DNA of 64,000 nt from Noviherbaspirillum sp. Root189 (lineage in GTDB: Bacteria > Pseudomonadota > Gammaproteobacteria > Burkholderiales > Burkholderiaceae_D), in assembly GCF_001428545.1 (NCBI RefSeq), contig NZ_LMHZ01000013.1, positions 162,650 through 226,649 on the forward strand, written 5' to 3'. Under the pieces are notes generated by a model. The model saw nothing but the letters and a program-made list of their open reading frames with translations. It had not been told where the DNA came from and made no database searches. Both the position numbers and the translations under genes were made by a program. Numbering within the stretch: position 1 is the stretch's first letter; each line of letters starts with the position of its first letter. Shown in pieces: positions 1 to 10,498 of the stretch.

Positions 1-554
1 TCGACCACGCCTTCGCGCTGGCACTGGTTGTCATAGGCATCATAGAGTTCGACGAAGCGACGGTTGTATTCGTCATGCGCTTCCACATCCCGTGCACGCA
101 AGCCTTGGTCCTTGGCGCCGTTGATGAAGTACATCAGGTTGCGCGGCGGGTATTTTTCGTCGTCGACGTTCAAGGCCTTCAGCAGGCGCTTGATCATCGA
201 CAGCTGATCGGCCGAATCGAGAATCTGGAATGTCTGCGGCAGACCGGCATCGCGGTAATGCGCGCGCAAGAGTCGATTACACAAGCCGTGGAAAGTGCCG
301 ATCCACATGCCACGTGTATTGATCGGCAACATTGCGGACAGGCGCGACATCATTTCCTTCGCCGCCTTGTTGGTGAAGGTCACCGCAAGAATGCCTGCGG
401 GAGAGACTTGCCCGGTTTGTATCAGCCATGCGATACGCGTGGTCAGCACACGGGTTTTGCCGGACCCGGCGCCCGCAAGAATCAGTGCGGGCTGGGCCGG
501 CAATGTCACTGCTGCAAGCTGTTCGGGATTGAGATTGTGGAGAAGATTCTGCAT
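1..554 (-). CDS. uvrD: UvrD/PcrA-type DNA helicase, N-terminal part (cut by window edge)
   Basis: Superfamily 1 ATP-dependent 3'-5' DNA helicase used in nucleotide excision and mismatch repair. The visible 184 residues start MQNLLHNLNPEQLAAV, the Q-motif region. Walker A AGAGSGKTRVLT follows at about residue 29, then the motif Ia sequence VTFTNKAAKEM and GTFHGLCNRLLR. This is the standard UvrD/Rep N-terminus. The C-terminal part lies left of base 1. The start is the ATG at 554; a TATAAT at 560-565 sits unusually close to it. It is co-oriented with the thi operon, 126 bp downstream of thiE. UvrD versus Rep cannot be fully settled from this fragment, but the LNPEQ start and spacing favour UvrD. 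Confidence 0.9.
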   Translation of the reverse strand, partial: MQNLLHNLNPEQLAAVTLPAQPALILAGAGSGKTRVLTTRIAWLIQTGQVSPAGILAVTFTNKAAKEMMSRLSAMLPINTRGMWIGTFHGLCNRLLRAHYRDAGLPQTFQILDSADQLSMIKRLLKALNVDDEKYPPRNLMYFINGAKDQGLRARDVEAHDEYNRRFVELYDAYDNQCQREGVV

Positions 555-680
555 CCACAGATTATATCCGTGCAGCGAAATCCCCACCGCCAATATCTGG
601 CATTCATTGCTGCGCTGCAATGGCCTTACGCGCCTTATGCGGGTGGCGCAACGCGCGATGCTTAGGGATGCGGCGCGTGG

Positions 681-1301
681 TTAATCCGACAAGCCGGTGA
701 ACAACCGTGCAAATCCACGCGCCGCGCTTTCCGGATCCTCGACCATGTAGACACTGCTGATCACTGCCACCATGTCGGCGCCCAGCGCAACCAGCGGTGC
801 TGCGTTTTCCTGTGTCATGCCGCCGATGACGACGCTGGGCAAGGGAATGCTTTCCCTTGCCTGCGTCACGATGTCGGGCGGCGTCTTGAAATCGTATTTC
901 TTGACGCGTGACGGATAGAAACCGCCGAAGGCCACATAGCTTGCGCCTGCCGCCTGGGCGTCCTGCGCCAGTTGCAGCGTACCGTAACACGATGCGCCGA
1001 CGATTTTCGATGGGCCGACCACCTTTCGTGCTTCCGCCACCGAGGCATCGGTACCGCCTACATGAATGCCATCGGCATTGAGTGCGATGCACAGATCAAG
1101 GTGGTCATTGATGATGAAAGGGCGTCCATATTTGCGGCAGAGACGTTGCAGTTCCCTTGCCTGCTCGTGGCGTAATTCGGGCGATGCCGTCTTGTGCCGA
1201 TACTGTATGAATGCCGCCCCGCCGCGCAGACCCGCTTCCGTCGTCTGCAGCAGTTTCTGCGTGTCGTCCCAATCGGGAGTGACCAGATATAAACCTTTCA
1301 T
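681..1301 (-). CDS. thiE: Thiamine phosphate synthase ThiE
   Basis: Joins hydroxymethylpyrimidine diphosphate and thiazole phosphate into thiamine phosphate in the cytoplasm. The 206-residue TIM-barrel protein shows the family hallmarks: FIQYRHK near residue 32, the diphosphate/metal-binding stretch INDHLDLCIALNADGIHVGG, a GASCYGTLQLA segment, and the thiazole-phosphate loop VVIGGMTQENAAPL. Length is normal. Its ATG overlaps the thiD stop by four bases (ATGA), so translation is probably coupled. It is the last gene of the thi operon before the helicase gene. Confidence 0.95.
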   Translation of the reverse strand: MKGLYLVTPDWDDTQKLLQTTEAGLRGGAAFIQYRHKTASPELRHEQARELQRLCRKYGRPFIINDHLDLCIALNADGIHVGGTDASVAEARKVVGPSKIVGASCYGTLQLAQDAQAAGASYVAFGGFYPSRVKKYDFKTPPDIVTQARESIPLPSVVIGGMTQENAAPLVALGADMVAVISSVYMVEDPESAARGFARLFTGLSD

Positions 1302-2089
1302 GCCTTGTTCTCCAAAGTTGCGCTGCGGTCAGGGATACGTTGTCCGTCCGCGATGGCATACGCTGACATCAGCGCATGCTGACAATAGGCCTGCGCCGAC
1401 TCGATTGCCTCCATCATGGGTTTGCCGTGCGCCAGCAAAGCAGCGACCGCAGATGCAAGCGTACAACCGCTGCCGTGAAATCCGCCGTCCAGCCGCGGCC
1501 AGGTCCAGGTGCGTTGGCCGCTATCCGAGTACCAGCGATTGACGACATCCGGGCCACTGTCATGGCCGCCCTTGATCAGGACATTCGGACACTGGAACAG
1601 CAGTTTGTCGACCTGCGCTTCCAGTCTCCTTTCGCCTGCACACAGTTTTTCTGCTTCGGGCAGATTGGGAGTCACGAGCGTTGCCATCGGCATCAGTATC
1701 GCCATCGACTGCACGGGATTGTCTTCCGACAAATGATCGCCATGGCCGCTTGCCAGCACGGGATCGAGCACCACCGGAAGATTGGGCTTGCTTATTTTGA
1801 GTCGGCGCAGCGTGTCAGCAATCGCTTCGGCATTGTCGCGGTTGCCGACGATGCCGATCTTTACCGCAGCGATATCGATCTTGTTCATCAACACCTGCGC
1901 CTGCTGCCGCACCAGATCGGCTGCCACCGGTTGCACCTGATACACACGGTCGTTGTCCTGCACGGTCAGTGCGGTGATGACCGGCAGCGGATGCGCCCCC
2001 ATGGCGGAAATGGCCTGGATGTCCGCCTGGATGCCGGCGCCGCCACTGGGATCGGAGCCGGCAAAAACAAGAACGCTGGGCCGTGTCAC
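1298..2089 (-). CDS. thiD: Hydroxymethylpyrimidine/phosphomethylpyrimidine kinase ThiD
   Basis: Phosphorylates hydroxymethylpyrimidine twice to supply ThiE. The protein has 263 residues when started at the GTG at 2089. That GTG overlaps the thiG TGA by four bases (GTGA), and the conserved N-terminus [19 protein letters not shown] begins a few residues later. The longer open frame upstream of the GTG merely overlaps thiG in another frame. Ribokinase-fold features include the GSDPSGGAG substrate loop and the C-terminal [15 protein letters not shown] anion-hole motif. Sandwiched with overlaps between thiG and thiE, it looks translationally coupled. Confidence 0.93.
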   Translation of the reverse strand: MTRPSVLVFAGSDPSGGAGIQADIQAISAMGAHPLPVITALTVQDNDRVYQVQPVAADLVRQQAQVLMNKIDIAAVKIGIVGNRDNAEAIADTLRRLKISKPNLPVVLDPVLASGHGDHLSEDNPVQSMAILMPMATLVTPNLPEAEKLCAGERRLEAQVDKLLFQCPNVLIKGGHDSGPDVVNRWYSDSGQRTWTWPRLDGGFHGSGCTLASAVAALLAHGKPMMEAIESAQAYCQHALMSAYAIADGQRIPDRSATLENKA

Positions 2090-2892
2090 GTCGCGCGGCC
2101 TTCCATCGGCGAGGACGGCGACGCGGAGAAGCGCTTGGGAATACGTCCGGCGAGATACGCATCGCGTCCGGCTTCCACCGCCAGTTTCATCGCACGTGCC
2201 ATACGAATCGGATCGCGCGCACCGGCAATCGCCGTGTTCATCAGCACGCCATCGCAACCAAGTTCCATCGCAATTGCCGCATCGGAAGCGGTGCCGACAC
2301 CGGCATCGACCAGTACCGGTACCTTGGACTGCTCGATGATCAGTGACAGATTCCACGGGTTCAGAATGCCCATGCCGGAACCGATCAATGATGCCAGCGG
2401 CATCACGGCGACGCAGCCGATCTCTTCCAGCATCCTCGCCTGGATCGGGTCGTCGCTGCAGTAGACCATGACGTCGAAGCCATCCTTCACCAGGGTCTCA
2501 GCCGCCTTCAGGGTTTCCGGCATGTTCGGGAACAGCGTCTTTTCGTCGCCCAGTACTTCGAGCTTGACCAGCTTGTGCCCGTCGAGCAGTTCGCGTGCAA
2601 GCTGCAGGGTGTAGACGGCATCTTTCGCGTTGTAGCAGCCGGCCGTGTTCGGCAGGATGGTGTAACGCGACGGCGGCACGACGTCGAGCAGGTTGGGGGC
2701 TTTCGGGTCTTGTCCGATGTTGACGCGCCGGATGGCGACCGTAATGATTTCCGCGCCGCTGGCTTCGGTCGCCGCGCGGGTTTCTTCGAGGTCGCGATAT
2801 TTGCCGCTGCCTACCAGCAGGCGGGAGCGGTAGGTTTTGCCGGCGATGGTGAGGCCTTGTTCGTCCGGACTATTGCTGTGCTGCCTGGTCAT
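2086..2892 (-). CDS. thiG: Thiazole synthase ThiG
   Basis: Builds the thiazole ring from deoxyxylulose phosphate, dehydroglycine and ThiS thiocarboxylate. The 268-residue TIM barrel shows [10 protein letters not shown] near the start, the Schiff-base lysine in [11 protein letters not shown], and phosphate-binding glycines in [11 protein letters not shown] and [19 protein letters not shown]. The start is supported by a GAGGAG ribosome binding site just upstream of the ATG at 2892. It normally directly follows thiS; here about 570 bp holding the DUF559 element separates them. It overlaps thiD by four bases. The last dozen residues ([11 protein letters not shown]) are a non-conserved tail. Confidence 0.95.
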   Translation of the reverse strand: MTRQHSNSPDEQGLTIAGKTYRSRLLVGSGKYRDLEETRAATEASGAEIITVAIRRVNIGQDPKAPNLLDVVPPSRYTILPNTAGCYNAKDAVYTLQLARELLDGHKLVKLEVLGDEKTLFPNMPETLKAAETLVKDGFDVMVYCSDDPIQARMLEEIGCVAVMPLASLIGSGMGILNPWNLSLIIEQSKVPVLVDAGVGTASDAAIAMELGCDGVLMNTAIAGARDPIRMARAMKLAVEAGRDAYLAGRIPKRFSASPSSPMEGRAT

Positions 2893-2976
2893 AAAATCTC
2901 CTCTTTCACTCCACTCAGGAAAAGTGTTACGCCCCTTGAAGGCTATTCATCACCTATAAGTCGTCAAGACCTTGAT

Positions 2977-3016
2977 GTTCCCTCCCTTTCAAGGGGAGGG
3001 TTAGGGTGGGGATGGG
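2977..3016 (+). repeat. Left terminal inverted repeat of the DUF559 unit
   Basis: A 40-bp copy with an internal palindrome (CCCTCCCTTTCAAGGGGAGG) followed by GTTAGGGTGGGGATGGG. It differs from the right copy at three positions. The DUF559 stop codon (3001-3003) lies inside it, so the protein's final NPSPP tail is encoded by the repeat. Confidence 0.85.
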
Positions 3017-3357
3017 TTCAAAGCATCCCAAATCACTTGCATCACCTCATCAGTTCGATACAACACTTCGTTATTCCAAAACCGCAGCACGATATATCCA
3101 GCGAACTTCAACTTTTCTGAACGTGCGTCATCGTATTGCTGGTTCTCCGCATGTTGCGACCCATCTACTTCCACAATTACCATTCGCTCCAGGCAAACAA
3201 AGTCAAGCACATACTTTTCGAATGGATGCTGCCGTCGAAATTTCACACCAAGCTGTTTTCCGCGAAGACGCTGCCATAAATGCAGTTCGGCGTCTGTCAT
3301 CGCTTTTCTTAACGCTTTGGATGCTGGTTTGGAAAACGTGTTGGTTTGGCCTTGCAT
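3001..3357 (-). CDS. DUF559 family protein, PD-(D/E)XK/Vsr-like nuclease fold
   Basis: A 118-residue stand-alone DUF559 protein. The family is related to very-short-patch-repair endonucleases and has the restriction-endonuclease-like core. Visible motifs: LRKAMTDAELHLWQRLR, a LGVKFRRQHPFEKYVLDF segment with the candidate catalytic Asp, VIVEVDGSQHAE (E-x-D pair plus His) and GYIVLRFWNNEVL. It reads in the operon direction, but its ribosome binding site is weak (GAAAG). Its stop is inside the left inverted repeat and its start lies 26 bp inside the right one. Base composition is more AT-rich than the thi genes. The biological role of stand-alone DUF559 proteins is not established; nuclease activity is inferred from the fold. 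Confidence 0.88.
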   Translation of the reverse strand: MQGQTNTFSKPASKALRKAMTDAELHLWQRLRGKQLGVKFRRQHPFEKYVLDFVCLERMVIVEVDGSQHAENQQYDDARSEKLKFAGYIVLRFWNNEVLYRTDEVMQVIWDALNPSPP

Positions 3358-3382
3358 CTTTCGTTTGTCCCTGTGTCTTCAG

Positions 3383-3422
3383 CCCATCCCCGCCCTAGCC
3401 CTCCCCTTGAAGGGGAGGGAAC
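3383..3422 (-). repeat. Right terminal inverted repeat of the DUF559 unit
   Basis: Inverted copy of 2977-3016. It contains the perfect palindrome CCTCCCCTTGAAGGGGAGG at about 3400-3420, so each end could also form a hairpin or single-strand structure. Confidence 0.85.
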
Positions 3423-3462
3423 GTCCTTTAGACTTAACCTGGCTGGTAACCTTCTTTACACA

Positions 3463-3663
3463 TCAACCGCCGCCAATCGCCCGCACAATGTCCACGCGAT
3501 CATTCGGACGCAAGGCCCGCTCAACCCACTGCTGTCGTGGCACGATTTCACGATTGATTGCCACGGCCAGCGACTTGCCAACCAGATCGAGCGACACGAT
3601 CAATCCCTGCACGTTTTCATTGTCGGCAACCGCATGCGGCGCACCGTTCAGTTCGATCTGCAT
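3463..3663 (-). CDS. thiS: Sulfur carrier protein ThiS
   Basis: A 66-residue ubiquitin-like sulfur carrier. Its C-terminal glycine is adenylated and thiocarboxylated to donate sulfur to ThiG. The sequence starts MQIELNGAPHAV and ends VDIVRAIGGG, giving the required terminal GG. The ATG at 3663 is chosen because it begins the conserved beta strand and has AAGG just upstream; the open frame reaches eleven residues further, into thiC. The gene begins four bases after the thiC stop. Downstream it is separated from thiG by the DUF559 unit. Confidence 0.95.
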   Translation of the reverse strand: MQIELNGAPHAVADNENVQGLIVSLDLVGKSLAVAINREIVPRQQWVERALRPNDRVDIVRAIGGG

Positions 3664-3667
3664 GGCC

Positions 3668-5797
<2,130 letters not shown>

Positions 5798-5984
5798 TTA
5801 TATCCTTTTGACAATCTTTTGTGAATTGCCGCCTTCTTCAAATTGCGCCAACACGCATCGGACAACGCGTCCTAATCAAAGCATTCGCGAGTGGAACTTT
5901 TGCAATCGGCTACCGCACTGCCAGCGTCGTCAAGGAGTCTGTAATCGCCATGGCGTCTACCGATCTACCACGCTCTATGCCAAT

Positions 5985-6013
5985 GGAACTTATTCCCTCC
6001 CCGAAACCACCCA
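5985..6013 (+). promoter_or_regulatory. Candidate hrp box (HrpL-type ECF sigma promoter)
   Basis: GGAACT, exactly 16 bases, then CCACCCA. The hrp box recognised by HrpL in Pseudomonas/Erwinia-type systems is GGAACC-N15-16-CCACNNA, so this matches 10 of 11 specified positions. It lies 172 bp upstream of the candidate effector gene and reads toward it. The rest of 5800-6185 has no convincing gene. Confidence 0.6.
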
Positions 6014-6185
6014 CTACGGTACGCAATCGTTAAAAGCGTTAACGGATCATCCAAGTGAGAAAGGGCCGCAAGCGCGACCACGCACGCCAGTGCGAAGGGG
6101 AACACTCTGACAAAGCGCCAGCGGGACTCAATTAGTCTTAAATCAAACTTGCGCGGCACGATAGCAAGCAGAGGCAGAGAAAGAT

Positions 6186-9100
6186 ATGGCCATCAATAAT
6201 CGTTTTCCCATCAGTTCCCCGACTGATCTGTCCGCGCTGGTTAGTTCGTCGCAGGCCACGCCCTTGCAGCAGCTTGAGCAAGCGATCACCAGATCGGATA
6301 TCAATAGCTTCAAGAGGCTCGTAGGCGAAGTTGACATCTCTGAGCTCAAGCTCGACTTCCTGAGGAAAATACCCAACGAGCAGATGCGCGAGGCGGTGAA
6401 GTTTTACCGTAATCAGCAAAAACTCTATCCCAATCCAGGGACCTTGGCTCTGGATTGGGAGATGCACATCTGTCATTTCGATTTCACACCTGATTTCGTT
6501 CTCCGCTGCGGCCTAACAAATGAGATGCGCGCCCAAGTGATGGAAGAGGTCAAGGCGAACCATGCGCTTTCGGGTGAATCGCTGGACATGCTCCGTGCGG
6601 CGCTATTACTCACACCGATCTCAATAGACGAAGCGACTTGGCTGCGTGCAGCGGTGAAAGCTGGGCGCATTGATGACCCGGGCATAGTCCAGGTTATCAA
6701 CACCTTGGTGCATCACAAAAAGGTGGGAGAGGGTTCACGCGAAAGTCTGAACGACGGGAAACTGCAGTTGCCTCCCGAGAGGCGCGGAGGGCCACGGATG
6801 ACCGCATGGTGTCGGCATCTGACCCTCTTACTTCAGGAGGAATCCCAAAAGATCGGGGATGTCATGGACAACCCAGGCGGATTGCCAAAATTCGGCGGGC
6901 CGCGCATCAAATCGAATTTGGCTTCGTTTCAAGATGCAAAATCTCTCCAAGCGGCCCTTGATCGGAGTCTCAAACTCGAAGCGAAATATAAACGAGTGCT
7001 AGCTCAGGCAACTGAAACGTATTTCGTAAAGAATCGGGATTTCGGAGATGTTCTGGTCGGGCAATTCGAACAGATGGAGGCTGAGATGATGAGTGAAGGG
7101 CGGGACTCAGCCGGCAAACAGTTCGTCCTAGAGTCGTTCGTTCACGCCATGAACCTCGACCTTGTGATCAAGACGAAAGAGAACGGAAAGAAGCACTATG
7201 TTGCGCGCCTCTACGACCCCAATATCACCGGCGACCATGCGCGCCTTGATACAACCGAATGGGAAGGACTTTCGCTGGAGGGCCTGTCGACTTGGATTGA
7301 GGATCAGGAATCAATGGATCTCTATTTCGACAACGCCCCTGGTTGCATGTTGTACCGACGTCGCGAGGAAGAACTTAACGAGGACAAGCCGCCTATCCTG
7401 GACCGCACTGTGACAAGCTGCGGCCCTCTGAAGCACATTGAAGATTTCAAAGCCGCTCTGCAGTACTTTGTGCATAAAGGCTTTGCTGGAAGTATTCAGC
7501 AACTGAAGGATCAGCTCGAGAAATTAGACACCGGGGAGACATTCGATGTGCTGAAATGCGAAGCCCATCCCGATAGCCAAGGACTGCTTGATCGGGGTAT
7601 CACATTGCCATGTACCACCGGAGCGGTCGACACTATTCTTGCCTATGGTCAATTATTGGAACTAGTCCCCTCGCACGCTGAGGAGCTGCTACGGCTTCGA
7701 GATAGCGATGGGAAAACCGCACTTCACCATGCACTAACGCCAGATAACTATACCGAGGTTCTTGCTGCCTTCACGCACGTCCTACCGAGAGGCAGTGCCG
7801 CAGCGGTGATGATGGACAAAACAGACGATAAAGAGCAGAACACTGTGCTTCACCTTGCGATGCTAACGGATGGCCAAGAGGTTGCAGCCCTTTACCCCCT
7901 TCTGGAGCGCGTTCCCCCTGAAGACCGTCTCCGCGTTTTTCAAGAAGAAAATGCTAAACGACAGAGGCCGTTGGATATCTTGTTCAGCGGTTTCCACATT
8001 AATGAGGAACAGAGTCGCGCGTGCGGGAAGCTGCTCACCTTGCTACCCGAGGCTGATGTCATGACATTGCTAGACGAGTTGCTAAAGAGCCTACCGACAA
8101 ACGTAAAGGCGGCTCAAAATTTCCAACACCTATTGAACAGTAAGGGGCTGACTCGTCTTCACCTAGCATGCAACCGACAGCCCCCTGACCTCAATATGGT
8201 CAAAAACTTACTCTCCACTACAGGTAACGACGTCAACAAAAGAACCTCCGATGGTAATACGCCGCTCGACTTGATCTGGGACGCCGATAGAAGGTCACCC
8301 ATCGCCACACTTTTGCTGGAGCGCGGCGGACTGTCTGCAGCGGAAAGACATATGGACGCGTTCAAAGAGACGTTGACGGAGATACTGCAGGCTGCGACCA
8401 ATGCGGTGGACAAAGGAGGACAGTTGCTTCATGCGGCGGTAAATTTGAGTAATGCTAACGCCGCCAAGGTGGTATTGGACGTCGTCGGCGTAGACGCGGC
8501 TCGCATTGCAAACGAGAACGGCCACACCCCCTTGGCCGTTGCCTGCGGCAAGATAAATCTCCCCATGGCGAAGACGCTCCTGGAGTGGACAGGGCCGGAC
8601 GGAACGGGGATCGATGTGGGCCAGAGGGACGCGGCAAGCAATACAGTTCTGCATTGGATAGCCAAGCTACGGATGGAGAGTATTCCCCCGCAGTCGCACA
8701 GCGACGCGTTCGCTTTGCTGAACCTGGTGTACGAACACATCAAGGCGAAGGTACCAAACTTCGACATCAACGCAAAAGCAAGCGACGGCTTTAGCCCGTT
8801 TGAGGCGGCGGTGGTTAGTCAAAACGTCGACATGGTGCGCCAGATGCTTGCGCTGCCCTATTCGTTGGATGAAACGGGACGGCTTACTTCAATCTCGATC
8901 AATCCCAACCAGTTGAGAATCTCCCTCAATCCACAATATGTGTCGGAGTCCGAGTTGTCCTTCGCGTTGGCGCTGGCTGCGCAGGGAGGTACAAAATGGG
9001 CGGACATCGCCAAAGCCTTGCTGAACGATCCGCGCGTCGATCCGAACCGGGCGATTAGATGGTTGAGTGCCGCCCGCCCTGGACAATTCACTCCGCCGAT

Positions 9101-10136
9101 TCAAAGCGCGTTAGTCACGCTCGGCTTCTTGCCGGATAGGGACTCATGGATTTCGGTCCTCCAGACATGGGCGGACACGAAGCCGGTAGGGGTCGAGCAG
9201 GACATGACGTTTGTAGCATTTACCAACTCCCAGCTGGGCCATGCGCTGTATGTGAGCGCGCAGTCGGAAAGTAACCCGACAATCAGAATGAACACCTTGA
9301 AACACGCATGTGAGCGTTTTTCGCTCGCGCTGGTACAGCAACTGCAACAAGATCCTACCGGGACAAGCCCTGCGGCCCAGCAATATGCGCAGACCTATTG
9401 GAAGTCGGTCAACGTGGCGCAGAAAATGGTCCCTGAAATGGTCCCTGAAGAGTGGCGTGGCCAGCTCGTCCCAATAAGAAACAGCGAAGGCCACTCTCTG
9501 TTTTTCTCGGTTTTACAGACAGGAAATCGCGCCTTGGTAGATGGCCTGGGTGGTTTACTGATGACGCTATCGCCCGAGGAACGCATGGAAAGGCTCGTAC
9601 CGCGCACAAAAGCTGACATCACCTCCATGTTGGCGTCGATCGACGCTTATTGTTCAGCGGTCCAAAAAGTATCCACAGACCTGGATTCCAATGCGAAAAA
9701 CAAATTAATCAAGCGTATCGAAACAAGTCTGGATTCTGCCGAAGACGTCGCGACCGCAAACAGACTCACTAATTATCTCAGGATGGCGTTGTTTGGAACT
9801 GAAGTGAAAATCAGGTCCGTGGAAGAAGTGGAGACAGACTCCCCCGAGGAACGTATCGTCTTCGTAAAAATGAGGTCAGTGGAAAAAAGCGCCCGCGAGA
9901 AACGCCTCGTCCTCATGGCGGCCGATCGCTATCGGAAATACGACCCCGCCACCACTGAGTTACTCAAGCATGACATCAAATTAGAAGCATTCAACGTTCT
10001 TGATCCAAACGAGCAACTGGATTTTGTCAATAAGTTGCGGCGCTCGTCATCGTCTACGGATCAACAGCAATTGCTCAATTTGTTGCCCAAACTGACACAT
10101 GCACAACGAGAGGCACTGACTCCCGAGTCGGCGTAG
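6186..10136 (+). CDS. Candidate type III effector: ShET2/EspL-like cysteine protease domain plus ankyrin repeats
   Basis: A 1316-residue protein with no signal peptide or membrane segment. The first 30 residues are rich in Ser, Thr, Asn, Gln and Pro, as in type III secretion signals. Residues about 200-395 resemble the ShET2 enterotoxin N-terminal domain, which includes the EspL cysteine proteases. Candidate catalytic residues are Cys209 (WCRHLT), His320 (FVHAMNLDL) and Asp344 (LYDPN), a H-to-D spacing close to EspL. Residues about 500-890 hold degenerate ankyrin repeats ([55 protein letters not shown]). The C-terminal third is mostly helical without a recognised domain. The region is less GC-rich than its neighbours. 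A candidate hrp box lies upstream. Protease and effector roles are inference; another ankyrin-protein function is possible. Confidence 0.75.
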   Translation: MAINNRFPISSPTDLSALVSSSQATPLQQLEQAITRSDINSFKRLVGEVDISELKLDFLRKIPNEQMREAVKFYRNQQKLYPNPGTLALDWEMHICHFDFTPDFVLRCGLTNEMRAQVMEEVKANHALSGESLDMLRAALLLTPISIDEATWLRAAVKAGRIDDPGIVQVINTLVHHKKVGEGSRESLNDGKLQLPPERRGGPRMTAWCRHLTLLLQEESQKIGDVMDNPGGLPKFGGPRIKSNLASFQDAKSLQAALDRSLKLEAKYKRVLAQATETYFVKNRDFGDVLVGQFEQMEAEMMSEGRDSAGKQFVLESFVHAMNLDLVIKTKENGKKHYVARLYDPNITGDHARLDTTEWEGLSLEGLSTWIEDQESMDLYFDNAPGCMLYRRREEELNEDKPPILDRTVTSCGPLKHIEDFKAALQYFVHKGFAGSIQQLKDQLEKLDTGETFDVLKCEAHPDSQGLLDRGITLPCTTGAVDTILAYGQLLELVPSHAEELLRLRDSDGKTALHHALTPDNYTEVLAAFTHVLPRGSAAAVMMDKTDDKEQNTVLHLAMLTDGQEVAALYPLLERVPPEDRLRVFQEENAKRQRPLDILFSGFHINEEQSRACGKLLTLLPEADVMTLLDELLKSLPTNVKAAQNFQHLLNSKGLTRLHLACNRQPPDLNMVKNLLSTTGNDVNKRTSDGNTPLDLIWDADRRSPIATLLLERGGLSAAERHMDAFKETLTEILQAATNAVDKGGQLLHAAVNLSNANAAKVVLDVVGVDAARIANENGHTPLAVACGKINLPMAKTLLEWTGPDGTGIDVGQRDAASNTVLHWIAKLRMESIPPQSHSDAFALLNLVYEHIKAKVPNFDINAKASDGFSPFEAAVVSQNVDMVRQMLALPYSLDETGRLTSISINPNQLRISLNPQYVSESELSFALALAAQGGTKWADIAKALLNDPRVDPNRAIRWLSAARPGQFTPPIQSALVTLGFLPDRDSWISVLQTWADTKPVGVEQDMTFVAFTNSQLGHALYVSAQSESNPTIRMNTLKHACERFSLALVQQLQQDPTGTSPAAQQYAQTYWKSVNVAQKMVPEMVPEEWRGQLVPIRNSEGHSLFFSVLQTGNRALVDGLGGLLMTLSPEERMERLVPRTKADITSMLASIDAYCSAVQKVSTDLDSNAKNKLIKRIETSLDSAEDVATANRLTNYLRMALFGTEVKIRSVEEVETDSPEERIVFVKMRSVEKSAREKRLVLMAADRYRKYDPATTELLKHDIKLEAFNVLDPNEQLDFVNKLRRSSSSTDQQQLLNLLPKLTHAQREALTPESA

Positions 10137-10141
10137 TCCTC

Positions 10142-10163
10142 CTCCGCGACATCGGCCGCGGAG
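10142..10163 (+). terminator. Hairpin after the effector gene (weak terminator)
   Basis: CTCCGCG (10142-10148) pairs with CGCGGAG (10157-10163) six bases after the effector stop. No T run follows, so it is at best a weak or Rho-assisted terminator, or a 3' stabilising stem. The rest of 10164-10498 shows only the valS upstream signals. Confidence 0.4.
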
Positions 10164-10462
10164 ATTCCCTCACGGTAGGAACCGTTATTCCCGCCAAACC
10201 GGTTGCTCTATTTCAGATGCAGGACAATGTTCAAGGCGTAGGTTGCGTCCCTAACGGGCAATCACTCTACAAAGGGGGAGTTTCAAGAACTGCAACACGC
10301 CCATTAGCGCTCAAGTACCGTTGCTACTTTGCTAGCAGTTCACTTTCATTGAGGGCGCATGTGTTTTATTCGGCGCGACTGCCATCATTGCTCCGCAGTG
10401 GTTCTTTGGTGACTGGCGAACAGCACACTCAGAGTTTCAAGGCTCATTCGCGATGGCTCCCT

Positions 10463-10468
10463 TATAAT
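10463..10468 (+). promoter_or_regulatory. Probable -10 element of valS
   Basis: TATAAT 30 bp before the valS ATG, in the position expected for its promoter. No good -35 hexamer is visible at 16-18 bp. Confidence 0.4.
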
Positions 10469-10498
10469 CGAGGTTTTCGCAAAGCATTCAATAAAATC

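Larger units (their letters stand above)
2977..3422. mobile_element. Candidate mobile unit: DUF559 gene between 40-bp terminal inverted repeats
   Basis: A 446-bp block between thiG and thiS is bounded by two inverted copies of a 40-bp sequence (2977-3016 and 3383-3422; I count 37 of 40 matches). It contains one DUF559-family gene. The copies begin GTTCCCTCCC at the outer edges and run inward to GGGGATGGG. No direct target duplication was identified with confidence, and there is no transposase. Calling it mobile is inference from the gene-between-inverted-repeats layout and from its position splitting two genes that are usually adjacent. Confidence 0.55.

Noticed and set aside
2977..3422. DUF559 unit as a CRISPR or toxin-antitoxin fragment
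   Set aside because: Only two repeats, inverted not direct, with no spacer array and no partner gene.
5808..6110. Small open frames upstream of the effector
   Set aside because: No ribosome binding site, no recognisable protein, and they overlap the hrp-box-like promoter region.
10178..10205. Second GGAACC that could start a hrp box before valS
   Set aside because: At 15-16 bases the following sequence is CCGGTTG, not CCACNNA, and valS is a housekeeping gene.
10217..10498. 94-residue N-terminal extension of valS
   Set aside because: Valyl-tRNA synthetases start at the MELAKSFEP region, and the extension covers the -10 element.
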